NCBI RefSeq assembly: GCF_904849725.1
Contig: NC_058522.1
Span: 459,484,844 to 459,548,843, forward strand
DNA: 64,000 nt
Direction of reading: 5' to 3'
Source: Hordeum vulgare subsp. vulgare
Lineage: Eukaryota; Streptophyta; Magnoliopsida; Poales; Poaceae
The notes under the pieces are model-generated. The model saw only the letters and a program-made list of their open reading frames with translations. It did not search any database and was not told the DNA's origin. Each line of letters opens with the position of its first letter. The stretch's first letter is position 1. The position numbers and the translations under genes are program-made. Below, one piece after another: positions 1 to 11,859 of this stretch.

Positions 1-1313
1 TTAGTCAAGGGCTTTGCTTTGTGCCATGATCAAAAGTATGAAAAGAACGATAGCATGAAAGATCATGAGACGATCTTATGGAAAGTGATAACTTCACTTA
101 TGACATGTATGATGATTGAAACTTGTTGAGAGTAAATCAACATAGACATTAGTCATTGTTGCAATTAATAAGAAGTAATAAGGAAAGAGAGGTTCACATA
201 TAAATATATCATCTTAGACACTTTTTACAATTGTGAGAACTCACCAAACTATTACATGCCTAGGAGTAGATGTTGGACAAGGAAGACAACATAATGAATT
301 GTGTTTGCTTGGTTCCAAACAATGTTATATGATTAGAGATCCCTTAGCATGTGACGATTGCTTCCACCTCATATTAGACAAAACTCCCGCACCAAGTAGA
401 GATACTGCTTGTGCATCCATAAACCTCCAACCAGTTTTGCCATGAGAGTCCACCATACCTACCTATGGATTGAATAAGATCCTTCAAGTAAGTTGTCATC
501 GGTGCAAGCAATAAAAATTGCTCCCTAGTATGTATGATCTATTAGTGTGTGGAAAATAAGCTTTGTACGAACCTGTGATGAGGAAGACATAAAAGCGACA
601 GACTGCATAATAAAGTTCTTTGTCACAGGAGGAAATACAAAGTGACGTTCCTCCGCACTAAGAGGACACGCATTCAAACCTCAAAAGCGCATGACAACCT
701 CTGCTTCCCTCTGCGAAGGTCCTATCTTGTACCTTTACTTTTTACCCTTGTAAGAGTCATGGTGATCATCACCAATTCCCTTTTTGCCTTTGTCTTGGCT
801 ACTGTCACATGTTTGGGAAAGATCTATATTCATATATCAACTTGGATTTGAGTACTTATACTTTATTGTTGTTAACTTTACCCTTGAGGTAAATCGTTGG
901 GAGGCAAAACTATAAGCCCCTATTTTCCTCTGTGTCCAGCTGAAACTTTGACACCATGAGTACCACGTGAGTTGTAACAATTGTGGAAAACAAAAGAGAT
1001 GATTGAGTATGTGGGTTTGCCTTACAAGCTCTTATTTGACTCTTTCTGATGTTGTGATAAATTGCAATTGCTTCAATGATTATGGACTATTGTTGGTTAC
1101 TTCTCGGTAAGGTTTTTTGCTTCATGCTTTACTTTGTGAAGGAATTGTTGCTTTCCCATAAGAATCTTTATGATGTATTGATGTTCTATGTGTGATCATG
1201 ATGCCCTCATGTACGTATTATGTTTTGTCGACACCTTCGTCCCTCAACATGTGGACATGTTTATGGAACTTGGTTTTCGCTTGAGGACAAGTGAGGTCTA
1301 AGCTTGGGGGAGT
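1..1313 (+). mobile_element. 3' internal (non-coding) part of Athila-like element E0
   Basis: No coding domain is visible. The stretch resembles the region 52027-54922 (same succession of short phrases such as GATGTTGGACAAGGAAGACA), which also lies just upstream of a TGATAC LTR. It ends in a purine-rich tract, AAGCTTGGGGGAG, directly before the LTR, which is the expected place of the polypurine tract for plus-strand priming. The rest of E0 lies to the left of the window. Short open frames here are chance. Confidence 0.7.
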
Positions 1314-2840
1314 TGATACGTCCATTTTGCATCATGCTTTCATGTTGATATTTATTGCTTTTGGGGCTGTTATATTACTTGTGGTACCATATTTATGCCT
1401 TTTCTCTCTTATTTTGCAAGGTTTATTTGAAGAGGGAGAATTCACGCAGCTGGAATTCTGGACTAGAAAAGGAGCAAATCCTAGTCCACTATTCTGCACA
1501 TCTCCAAATGCCCTGAAAATTTACGTGGATTTTTTCTGGAATATATTAAAAATACTAGGCGAAAGAACTACCGGAGGGGAGCCACCAGGGCCCCACAAGC
1601 CCCCACTCCGCCACCACCCCCTGGTGGCGGTGGGCAAGCTTGTGGGATGCCTGAAGGCCGACTAGCCCCCCTCTTTTGCTATATGAAGCATCCTGGTCTG
1701 GAAAAAAAATCAGGAGGGAGCTTTTTCGTGGTTTCGCCGCCGCCACGATGCGGAACTTGAGCAGATCCAATCTAGAGCTCCGGCAGGACGATCCTGCCGA
1801 GGAAATTTCCCTCCCAAAGGGGGGGAATCATCGCCATCGTCATCACCAGCAGTCCTCTCGCCAGAGGGGAGGCATCTTCATCAACATCTTCATAAACACC
1901 ATCTCCTCTCCAATCCCTAGTTCGTCTCTTGTAATCAATCTTTGTCTCGCAACTCCGATTGGTACTTGTAAGGTTGCTAGTAGTGTTGATTACTCTTTGT
2001 AGTTGATGCTAGTTGGATTACTTGGTGGAAGAGTTTATGTTCAGGTCCTTAATGCTATTCATTACACCTCTGGTCATGATTATGATTATGTCTTGTGAGT
2101 AGTTACTTTTGTTCCTAAGGACATGGGATAAGTCATGCTGATAATAGTCATGTGAATTTGATATTCGTTCGGTATTTTGATATGTTGTATGTTGTTTTTC
2201 CTCTGGTGGTGTTATGTGAACGTCGACTACATAACACTTCACCATATTTGGGCCTAGAGGAAGGCATTGGGAAGTAGTAAGTAGATGATGGGTTGCTGGA
2301 GTGACAGAAGCTTAAACCCCAGTCTATGCGTTGCTTCGTGAGGGGCTGATTTGGATCCACTAGTTTAATGCTATGGTTAGACTTTGTCTTAATTCTTCTT
2401 TTGTAGTTGCGGATGCTTACGAGAGAGGTTAATCATAAGTGGGATGCTTGTCCAAGTAAGGGCAGTACCCAAGCGCCGGTCCACCCACATATCAAACTAT
2501 CAAAGTAACGAACGCGAATCATATGAACATGATGAAACTAGCATGACAGAAATTCCCGTGTGTCCTCGGGAGCGTTTTTCCTCCTATAAGACTTTGTTCA
2601 GGCTTGTCCCTTGCTACAAAAGGGATTGGGCCACTTGCTGCACCGTTGCTACTACTTGTTACTTGTTACTTTTCGCTTGCTACGTTTCAGCTCACTACAC
2701 AATCACTTGTTACCGCTACTTTCAGTGCTTGCAGTTATTACCTTGCTGAAATCCGTTTATCAGAGCCTTCTGCTCCTCGTTGGGTTCGCCACTCTTACTT
2801 ATCGAAAGGACTACGATTGATCCCCTATACTTGTGGGTCA
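1314..2840 (+). mobile_element. LTR of E0 (Gypsy, Athila-like)
   Basis: Begins TGATACGTCCATTTTGCATC and ends GGGTCA, so it has TG...CA termini. It matches, in opposite orientation, the LTR at 39798-41329 over its whole length, and more loosely that at 54923-56376. A GC-rich inverted repeat (CCCACAAGC at 1592-1600, GCTTGTGGG at 1638-1646) lies upstream of a TATA-like GCTATATGAA at 1679-1688, taken as the U3 promoter. It should be the 3' LTR, because internal sequence and a polypurine tract lie to its left. Confidence 0.85.
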
Positions 2841-3171
2841 TTAGGGCCCACAAGCCTGGATGGCGCGACCTCCCCCTGGCCGCGGGGTGGGGGCTTATGG
2901 GGCCCCTGGGGCTCCCCTGCCTTGGCTCCCAAGCTCCCCAATCTTCTTCCGTTCCAGAAAAAATCTTTTCGGGGATTTTCTTCCGTTTGGACTCCGTTTC
3001 AAAATCTCCTTTGAAAGGGGTCAAAAACATGGAAAAAACAGGAACTGGCACTTGGCACTGAGTTAATAAGTTAGTCCCAAAAAATAAATAAAAGGCGTGC
3101 AAAACATCCAAAGTTTGACAAGGTAATAACATGAAACCATCAAAAATTATAGATACGTTGGAGACGTATCA
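2841..3171 (-). mobile_element. Inverted LTR fragment (first ~330 bp of an E1-like LTR)
   Basis: Read on the minus strand it begins TGATACGTCTCCAACGTATC at 3171 and follows the first third of the E1/E2 LTR with clear divergence, then stops at 2841 where it abuts the E0 LTR. Its right edge is an intact LTR terminus against Copia sequence, so it is probably the surviving tip of a minus-strand element inserted in the Copia leader. The promoter inverted repeat is present but decayed (GGGCCCACAAGCC at 2844-2856, GGGCTTATGGGG at 2891-2902). Confidence 0.75.
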
Positions 3172-3717
3172 TGTACCGTTGCGACAGTTCGTCGTTTCGA
3201 GACACCACGTCATGATCGGGTGTGATAGACTCAACGTTCACATACAACGGGTGCAAAACAGTTGCACACGTGGAACACTCGGGCTAAACTTGACGAGCCT
3301 AGCATGTGCAGACATGGCCTCGGAACACAAGAGACCGAAAGGTCGAGCATGAATCATATACTTGATATGATTAGCATAGAGATGCTTACCATTGAAACTA
3401 TTCTCGACTCACGTGATGATTGGACTTGAGATAGTAGATTTGGAGAGATGTACCACTCAAATGACTAGAGAGATGTACTTTTTGAGTGGGAGTTCTTAAG
3501 TAATATGATTAATTGAACTAATTATCATGAACATAGTCTAATGGTCTTTGCGAATTACGATGTAGCTTGCGCTATAGCTCTACTGTTTTTATATGTTCCT
3601 AGAGAAAATTTAGTTGAAAGTTGATAGTAGCAACTTTGCGGACTGAGTCCGTAAAACTGAGGATTGTCCTCATTGCTGCGCACAAGGATTATGTCCTTAA
3701 TGCACTGCTCAGTGTGC
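3172..3717 (+). pseudogene. Copia (BARE1/Angela-like) leader and gag start, fragment
   Basis: The sequence has the characteristic 5' leader of high-copy Triticeae Copia elements (CACCACGTCATGATCGGGTG) followed from about 3590 by a decayed gag amino terminus, where phrases like RIVLIAAHKDYVLNA recall the family pattern RIILIAAQKNYVL. Stops and frame changes interrupt it. It breaks at 3717 and the same gag resumes at 24880, after E1. The upstream LTR and primer site are missing. Family assignment is from memory. Confidence 0.7.
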
Positions 3718-4999
3718 TGCACCTAGGTCTTGCGCCTATATATTCCCAAATATTCCGCAAAAAATCAGGGGAGCCTCGAAAATACTTTTCCGCCGCCGCA
3801 AGCTTTCGTTTCCGCGAGATCTCATCTGGAGACCCTTCCCGGCGCCCTGCCGGAGGGGACTTTGGAGTTGGCGGGCTTCTGCATCATCATCATCGCCCCT
3901 CCAATGACTCGCGAGTAGCTCACTTCAGACCTACGGGTCCGCAGTTAGTAGCTAGATGGCTTCTTCTCTCTCTTGGATCTTCAATACAAAGTTCTCCATG
4001 ATCTTCATGGAGATCTATCCGATGTAATCTTCTTTGGCGGTGTGTTTGTCGAGATCCGAGGAATTGTGGACTTGTGATCAGATTATCTATGATATATATT
4101 TGGGTCTTTGCTGATTTCTTATATGCATGATTTGATATCCTTGTAAGTCTCTCAGAGTCTTGGGTTTTGTTTGGCCAACTAGATCTATGATTCTTGCAAT
4201 GGGAGAAGTGCTTGGTTTTGGGTTCTGCCATGTGGTGACCTTTCCCAGTGATAGTAGGGGCAGCAAGGCACACATCAAGCAGTTGCCATCAAGGGTAAAA
4301 AGATGGGGTTTTTATCATTGGTTTGAGATTATCCCTCTACATCTTGTCATCTTGATTAAAGCGTTACTTTGTTCGTCATGAACTCAATACACTAGATGCA
4401 TGCTGGATAGCGGTCGACGTGTGGAGTAATAGTAGTAGATGCAGAAAGTATCGGTCTACTTGTTTCGGACGTGATGCCTATAGAAATAATCACTGCATAG
4501 ATATCGTCACGACTCTGCGCAGTTCTATCAATTGCTCGACAGTAATTTGTTCACCCACAGTCTACTTGCTTTTATGAGAGAAGCCACTAGTAAACACTAC
4601 GGCCCCCGGGTCTATTCACATCCATCGTTTACATCTCCGCTTTTACTTTGCTTTGTTACTTTGTTGCTTTGAGTTCTTACTTGGCAAACAATCTATAAGG
4701 GATTGACAACCCCTTCACAGCGTTGGGTGCAAGCTTTTGTGTTTGTGCAGGATCTTGAGATACTCTTCCGCCGGATTGATACCTTGGTTCTCAAACTAAG
4801 GGAAATACTTACCGTCGCTGTGCTACGTCACCCTTTCCGCTTCGAGGGAACACCAACGCAAGGCTCTAAGGCCACGGGGGAAATCCTTTGCATACTTGCC
4901 TAGGAAGTCCCTTAAGGCGTAGCTGTAGCTCAAGGATTCCTGGTGCCATCGACACAAGTATTTCTGGCGCCATTGCAAGGGATACACAAGAAAACATCA
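3718..4999 (+). mobile_element. 5' LTR of E1, 5'-truncated
   Basis: Colinear with the 3' LTR of E1 from that LTR's base 344 to its end (ACATCA). The left join is CTG^CACCTAGG, where Copia sequence ends; the lost part includes the U3 inverted repeat. A TATA-like CTATATATT at 3736-3744 remains. Near the end, two motifs resemble the primer-binding site: TGGTGCCATCGAC at 4941 and TGGCGCCATTGCAAGGG at 4965, upstream of the real site at 5010. Confidence 0.85.
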
Positions 5000-5009
5000 G
5001 AAGTATTTC

Positions 5010-5027
5010 TGGCGCCGTTGCCGGGGA
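5010..5027 (+). promoter_or_regulatory. Primer-binding site of E1
   Basis: TGGCGCCGTTGCCGGGGA, 10 bases after the LTR end. This is the usual Athila-group site, complementary to the 3' end of a tRNA (generally given as tRNA-Asp in this group), where minus-strand DNA synthesis starts. Inferred from position and sequence. Confidence 0.85.
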
Positions 5028-5186
5028 GGAGAAATCAAGATCTATCCAAGTAGGTCTCACAAACTCTTCTCTTGCATTTACTTTTGTTGCCAGTTGCCTC
5101 TCGTTTTCCTCTCCCCCACTTCACATTTGTCGTTTTCATTCGCTTTTCTTGCTTGCATGTGTGCTTGTTTGTTTGTTGAAGACATC

Positions 5187-5261
5187 ATGTCTGAAAACAC
5201 CAAACTTTGCGATTTCTCGAGTACTAATAATAATGATTTTATTAGTACTCCGATTGCACCC
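5187..5261 (+). pseudogene. gag: gag of E1, first 25 codons
   Basis: ATG follows a pyrimidine-rich leader. The peptide starts MSENTKLCDFSS and matches the gag start of E2 (MSKNTKLCDFSS on the minus strand at 11625), which supports the start. The frame is cut after IAP by insertion of E2 and resumes at 13488. Confidence 0.8.
5257..5261 (+). repeat. Target-site duplication of E2, left copy
   Basis: CACCC here and CTCCC at 13483-13487 flank E2; one base differs. In the uninterrupted gag of E2 the same site reads GCTCCCGCC. Five bases is the usual duplication for LTR elements. Confidence 0.8.
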
Positions 5262-6880
5262 TGATGGCTGCTGTGTATCCTTTGCAACGGCGCCAGAAAT
5301 AGTTGTGTCGACGGCACCAGGAATCCTTCAGCTGCGGCTACGCCTTAAGGGACTTCCTAGGCAAGTATGCAAAGGATTTCCCCCGTGGCCTTGGAGCCTT
5401 GCGTTGGTGTTCCCTCGAAGCGGAAAGTGTGATGTAGCACAGTGATGGTAAGTATTTCCCTCAGTTTGAGAACCAAGGTATCAATCCGGCGGAAGAGTAT
5501 CTCAAGATCCTGCACAAACACAAAAAGCTTGCACCCAGCGCTATGAAGGGGTTGTCAATCCTTTATGGATTGTTTGCCAAGTTAAAACTGAAAGCAACAA
5601 GGTAACAAAGCAAAGTAAAAGCGGAGTTGTAAACGATGGATGTGAATAGACCCGGGGGCCGTAGTGTTTACTAGTGGCTTCTCTCATAAAAGCAAGTAGA
5701 CAGTGGGTGAACAAATTACTGTCGAGCAATTGATAGAACTGTGCAGAGTCGTGACGATATCTATGCAATGATTATTTCTATAGGCATCACGTCCGAAACA
5801 AGTAGACCGATACTTTCTGCATCTACTACTATTACTCCACACGTCGACCGCTATCCAGCATGCATCTAGTGTATTAAGGCCATAAGAACAGAGTAACGCC
5901 CTAAGCAAGATGACATGATGTAGAAGGATAATATCAAACCAATGATAAAAACACCATCTTTTTACCCTTGATGGCAACTGCTTGATGTGTGCCTTGCTGC
6001 ACCTACTGTCATTGGGAAAGGTCACCACATGGCAGAACCCAAAACCAAGCACTTCTCCCATTGCAAGAATCATAGATCTAGTTGGCCAAACAAAACCCAA
6101 GACTCGGAGAGACTTACAAGGATATCAAATCATGCATATAAGAAATCAGCAAAGACTCAAATATATATCATAGATAATCTGATCACAAGTCCACAATTCA
6201 TCGGATCTCGACAAACACACCGCCAAAGAAGATTACATCGGATAGATCTCCATGAAGATCATGGTGAACTTTGTATTGAAGATCCAAGAGAGAGAAGAAG
6301 CCATCTAGCTACTAACTACGGACTCGTAGGTCTGAAGTGAACTACTCACGAGTCATTGGAGGGGGGATGATGGTGATGAAGAAGCCCTCCACCTCCAAAG
6401 CCCCCTTCGGCAGGGCGTCGAGACGGGTCTCGAGATGAGATCTTGCGGAAACAGAAACTTGCAGCGGCGGAAAAGTATTTTCGAGGCCCCCCTGATTTTT
6501 TGCGGAATATTTGGGAATATATAGGCGCAATACCTAGGTCAGGGGGCGGCCAGGGAGGCCACAAGCCTGCCCACCGCCGCCTCCCCCTGGTGGCGGAGTG
6601 GGGGCTTGTGGGCTCCCTGGAGCCCACCTGGCTTGGCCCAAAAGCCCCCTCGACTTCTTCCGTTCGGGAAAAAATTATTTCGGGGTTTTTCTTCCGTTTG
6701 GACTCCGTTCCAAAATCAGATATGAAAAGAGTCAAAAACACGGAAAAACAAGAACTGGCACTTGGCACTGAATCAATAAGGTAGTCCCAAAAAAGATATA
6801 AAAGGTACATAAAACAACCAATGAAGACAAGATAACAACGTGAAACCATCAAAAATTATAGATACGTTTGAGACGTATCA
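5262..6880 (-). mobile_element. 3' LTR of E2
   Basis: Minus-strand sequence runs from TGATACGTCTCAAACGTATC (at 6880) to GCAGCCATCA (at 5262). It carries the conserved U3 inverted repeat (arms at 6557-6566 and 6603-6612) upstream of a TATA-like CTATATATT near 6514-6522. PBS-like motifs (TGGCGCCGTTGC, TGGTGCCGTCGAC) occur inside its U5 end around 5280-5325. Confidence 0.92.
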
Positions 6881-9656
6881 AGCATCCCCAAGCTTAACTC
6901 CTGCTCGTCCTCGAGTAGGGAAGTGATAAGAATGAATTTTTGATGCTTTCATGCTACCTAGCATAGGTGTCCTTTGTAATTCCTCTTACGTGACATGAAT
7001 GTTCAGATCCATTAGATTCAAAACAATAGTTTGCTATTGACGTGGAAACAATAATAATTCAAGCAAACTAGCAAAGTAATCATGAACTTTCAAAATAACA
7101 AGGCCAAAAGAAAGTTATCCCTACAAAAGCATATAGTCTGGCTATGCTCTATCATCATTGCACAACGAATTTAAATCATGCACAACCCCGGTATTGGCCA
7201 AGTAATTGTTTCACACCTTTACTTTCTCAAACATTTTCAACTCTCACGCAATACATGAGCGTGAGCCATGGTTATAGCACTATAGATGGTGTGGAATGTA
7301 GTGGAGGTTGCAAGACAAAAAAAGGAGAAGATAGTCACATTAACTAGGCATATCAATGAGCTGTGGAGATGCTCATCAATAGATATCAATGTGAATGAGT
7401 AGGGATTGCCATACAAATGATTCACTAGAGCTACAAGTATGTGAAAGCTCTTAAAGAAAACTAGTGGGTGTGCATCCAACTTGCTTGCTCACGAAGATCT
7501 AAGGCAATTTTGAGGAAGCCTATCATTGGAATATACAAGCCAGGTTATATAATGAGAATTTCCCACTAGCTATATGGTGGTGACAAAACGAGAGACTCTC
7601 AATCATGAAGATCATGGTGCTCAAAATGCACAAGTGTGGAAAAAGTGGTAGCATTGTCCCTTCTCTCTTTTTCTCTCATTTTTTTTTATTTTGGTGGGCT
7701 CTTTGGCCTCTTTTTTATGGGATTCTTTGGCCTCTTTTATTTCCTCACATGGGACAATGCTCCAATAATGATGATCATCACACTTTCAACTCAAACTTAG
7801 AGCAACTATGAATCTATATGGAATGCCTTCGGTAGTGTACCGTGGCAATGATCTAGCATGGCATAGACATCAATGGGAACATCATGCTAGCTATCTTACG
7901 ATCATGCAATGGCAATGTAGATGTGGTGGCACAAATCATGCTGGTAGTTGCATGGCAATATATCTCGGAATGACTTTGAAAAAGCCATAGTAGGTAGGTA
8001 TGGTGGCTGTTTTGAGGGAGACTAATGGTGGGTTTTCTGTACCGGCGAAAGTTGCACGGCACTAAGAAGATAGTGATGGTGGAAGGTGAAAGTGTATCTA
8101 AACCATGGACTCAACATTAGTCATGAAGAACTCATATACCTGTTGCAAAAGTTTTATTAGTAATCGAAACAAAGCATTCAACGCATACTCCTAGGGGAAG
8201 GGTTGGTAGGTATAAACCATCGCGCGATCCCGACCGCCACGCAAAGGATCACAATCAATATACTAATCATGCTCAGATTTCATCACATAGCGGTTCACCA
8301 TACGTGCATGCTACGGGAATCACTAACTTCAACACAAGTATTTCTAGATTCACAACACCTTACTAGCATGACTTCAATATTACCATAACCACAACTCAAA
8401 ACTAATTGAGATGAATGAAACTTCTCTAACTATTCAATGCACATGAAGGTGGAAGTTTTCGTATCCCTTTGGATAACTACCCCCTTTGAGACTACTTTCA
8501 AAGCATATATCAACTACGAAGCCAGGCACCATTGTGCTCTAAAAGATATAAGTGAAGCACATAGAGCAAAAGTATCTAGCTCAAAGATATAAGTGAAGCA
8601 CATGTGAGCTGAATTGTCTACCAAAAGATATAAGTGAAGCTCGACAAAATCACACTGTGTGCATGTGTCTCTCTCTAGGTGTGCAGCAAGGATGATTGTG
8701 ACACAAAAAAAATAAAAGACTCCTACGATACAAGACGCTCCAAGCAAAAACACATAACATGCGGTGAATAAAAATATAGCCCCAAGTAACGTTACCGATG
8801 GATTGAAGACGAGAGAGGGGATGCCTTCCCGGGGCATCCCCAAGCTTAGGCTTTTACGGCATCCTTGAATCTCTTGGGGTGCCTTGGGCATCCCCAAGCT
8901 TGAGATCTTGCCACTCTTTATCTTTTTGTCCATAAGAACTTCACCCAAAACTTGAAAACTTCACAACACGAAACTTAAACAGAAACTCGTGATAACATTA
9001 GTACAAGAAAGCAAACCACCACTTCCTTAGGTACTGTAGCAAACTTAAATTCTACTTGTGCTGATGTTGGATTACTGTACTTTCAATCTTCCATGGTAAT
9101 ACCCCCGATACTATCCATAGTTTCATCAAAATAAGCAACCAACACAACAAAAACAGAATCTGTTAACAGCAGACCAGTCTGTAGCAATCTGTATGTTTCG
9201 TATACCTATGTTAATTCAAAAATTCTGAACAATTACGAAAGTCTGAAGACTTTGCGTAGCAATCAGCAGCAAAAAGAATCAACTCAAAAGCTCTTACAGG
9301 AAAAAATGAAAATTCTTTTCGTGAGCAGAAAGTTTCTGTCTTTCCCAGCATGACGAAACGATCATCCTCAAGACTAATCATAACGGTTTTGCTTGGCACA
9401 AACGCAAAGAGAAACACAAAAAACACAATCATAACATAATTATGAAAGTGTGGAAAACACAAAACAGAAAGAAAAAGGATAGATTCATTGGGTTGCCTCC
9501 CAACAAGCGCTTTTGTTTAATACCCTTAGCTAGGCGAAAGTGATGGAATCACGTATAGTCATCTTTGGTGCTCAAACCATAGGTAGCCCTCATCATAGAT
9601 TCATAAGGCAATCTTATTTTCTTTCTAGGAAAGTGCTCCATGCCCTTTTTTAAGGG
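6881..9656 (-). mobile_element. Non-coding 3' interior of E2
   Basis: This 2.8-kb stretch matches 20594-23259 of E1 in the opposite orientation, including repeated GATATAAGTGAAGC phrases (8540-8640) and a GGCATCCCCAAGCTT motif. No conserved frame is shared between the two copies. The end nearest the LTR holds the polypurine tract (AAGCTTGGGGATGC, minus strand). It sits where pol would be in an autonomous element. Confidence 0.8.
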
Positions 9657-9659
9657 AAA

Positions 9660-10142
9660 TTAAAATCTAATATTCCCTTCCTTCATATCGATGATAGCAC
9701 CAATAGTCCTTAGGAAAGGTCTACCAAGAATAATGGGACATGAAGGATTGCAATCTATGTCAAGTACAATGAAATCCACGGGTACATAGTTCTTATTTGC
9801 AACAATAAGAACATCATCGATCCTTCCCATGGGTTTCTTGACAGTAGAATCCGCAAGATGCAAATTAAGAGAACACTCTTCAATCTCACGAAAACCAAGA
9901 ATATCACATAAAGACTTTGGAATCGCGGAAACACTAGCACCCAAATCACACAAAGCATTGCACTCATAGTTTTTTATCTTGATTTTCATAGTAGGTTCCC
10001 ACTCATCATGAAGTTTTCTAGGTATCGAGACTTCTAGTTCGAGCTTCTCTTCAAGAGATTTCATCATAGCAACTACGATATGCGCGGTAAAGGCTTTGCT
10101 TTGGCTATAAGCATGTGGAGAGTTTGCAATGGATTGCATCAA
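9660..10142 (-). pseudogene. PR: Aspartic protease (retropepsin) of E2
   Basis: Processing protease of the Gag polyprotein. The open frame carries the Athila-type active site CDLGASVSAIPKSLC (about residues 64-78), with Asp in DLGA in place of the usual DTGA or DSGA, and the carboxyl ILGRPFLRT motif followed by IIDMKEGNIRF. The frame continues from gag without its own clear start; the upstream neighbour frame is 10143-10604. E1 carries a nearly identical copy at 19892-20593. It ends where reverse transcriptase would be expected. Confidence 0.85.
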
Positions 10143-11625
10143 TTAAATGCATTCCAACAAGGAGAAATTATCATAATTGAATTCCTTGTAATCCAAAGTG
10201 GGAGTTTCATTACTACCCAAAATTTTGACTTCTTCTACTCCACTCTCCACACCTTTATCATCAAGATAGGTGGACTCCGAATCATCGCGGAGTTTTTCAA
10301 CCAAAGTGGATTCATATCCAGCCCCTCCATAAGTAGGTTTGACACGCGAAAACAAAGATTCAAGAGGAGACACACCAAGCACTTAAAGATCTTCGTGATT
10401 TGCATCACTAGAACGCACCCTTTTAAACCATTCATGTCTAGCGCGAATTTGGGCGGTTCTTTATTTGCTCTCATTCATGGAGATACGGATAGCTTTCAAA
10501 GTTTCATCCAAGTTGATCTTGGGAGGAGCTCATCTAACTTTCAAAGCATCAATATCACAAGACATCCTATCAACGCTCTTAGCCAAATCGTCTATTTTGA
10601 GTAGTTTTTCCTCTATGGACGCATTGAAAATCTTTTGAGAGTTGATGAACTCTTTGATATTACTCTCTAGATCAGAGGGTAATTTGTTATGATTTCCATA
10701 AGTGTTGCCATAGGAATTGCCATAATTGTCAGAGGAGTTACTAGGAAAAGGCCTAGGAACATAGTTTCCTCTAAAAGCATTGTTGTTGCCAAAATTGTTC
10801 CTACCAACAAAATTCACGTCCAAACTAGCGTTGCTACTCTCAATCAAAGAAGATAGTGGCATGTCATTAGGATCTACGGTAGTGTTTCTACTAGCAACCA
10901 AATTCATGAACTCGTCAATCTTAGCACTAAGCGAGTTAATCTCTTCTATAGCGTGCACCTTTTTGCTAGCAGGCGACCGTTCAGTGTGCCACTGAGAGTA
11001 GTTGGTCATGATATTGTCTAGGAGTTTTGTAGCGTATCCTAACGTGATTTCCATGAACGTTCCACCTGAGGCGGAGTCCAAGATATTGCGAGAAGCGAAG
11101 TTCAAGCCAGCGTAAAAGATTTGTATAATCATCCACAAACTCAAGCCATGAGCAGGACAATTTCTAATCATAAGCTTCATCCTCTCCCAAGATTGTGCAA
11201 CGTGTTCATGATCAAGTTGCTTGAAAATTCATGATATCGTTACGTAAGGAGATGATCTTAGCCGGCGGAAAATACTTGGATATGTTAGCATCTTTGCACC
11301 TATCCCAAGAATCGATACTATTTTTAGGCAAAGAAGAAAACCAAGTTTTTGCGCGATCTCGCAACGAGAAAGGAAAAAGTTTCAACTTAAGCACATCATT
11401 ATCCACGTCTCTTTACTTTTGCATATCACAAATCTCAATCAAGGTATTGAGATGGGATGCGGCATCTTCACTAGGAAGGCCAGAGAATTGCTCTTTCATA
11501 ACAAGATTCAGCAAAGTCGCGTTGATTTCATACGATTCCGCACTAGTGGCGGGAGCAATCGGAGTACTAATAAAATCATTATTATTAGTGCTCGAGAAGT
11601 CGCAAAGTTTGGTGTTTTTAGACAT
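10143..11625 (-). pseudogene. gag: gag of E2, frameshifted
   Basis: Retrotransposon Gag, forming the virus-like particle in autonomous relatives. From ATG at 11625 (MSKNTKLCDF) the frame stops near 11413, resumes as the capsid-like segment LKLFPFSLRDRAKTWFSSLP (11212-11406), shifts again, and continues through YAGLNFASRNILDSASGG to an Asn/Gly-rich tail (FGNNNAFRGNY) and a helical segment (10530-11180). At least two frameshifts and a stop after DALKVR (near 10530) make it non-functional. No zinc-knuckle CCHC is visible. Confidence 0.85.
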
Positions 11626-11831
11626 GATGTCTTCAACAAACAAACAAGCACACAAGCAAGCAAGAAACCGGCAAAGGAAAATGGCAAGGGCAAGAGAAAA
11701 CGGCAAAAGAGAAAGGCGAATGAAAACGGCAAATGTGAAGTGGGGGAGAGGAAAACGAGAGGCAACTAGCAACAAAAGTAAATGCAAGAGAAGAGTTTGT
11801 GAGACCTACTTGGATAGATCCTGATTTCTCC

Positions 11832-11849
11832 TCCCAGGCAACGGCGCCA
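11832..11849 (-). promoter_or_regulatory. Primer-binding site of E2
   Basis: Minus-strand TGGCGCCGTTGCCTGGGA, 10 bases from the LTR end; one change from the E1 site. It fixes the orientation of E2. Confidence 0.85.
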
Positions 11850-11859
11850 GAAATACTTC

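Noticed and set aside
2722..3132. 136-codon frames on both strands
   Set aside because: Located in LTR fragments; the same frames recur in other LTR copies (for example 13139-13432, 23310-23603).
3920..4273. 117-codon frame repeated at 5987-6340, 12584-12937 and 23802-24155
   Set aside because: Recurs because it is LTR sequence of E1/E2; frame is open by chance and conserved only as LTR.
5010..5027. tRNA gene
   Set aside because: TGGCGCC motifs are primer-binding sites complementary to tRNA 3' ends; no cloverleaf surrounds them.
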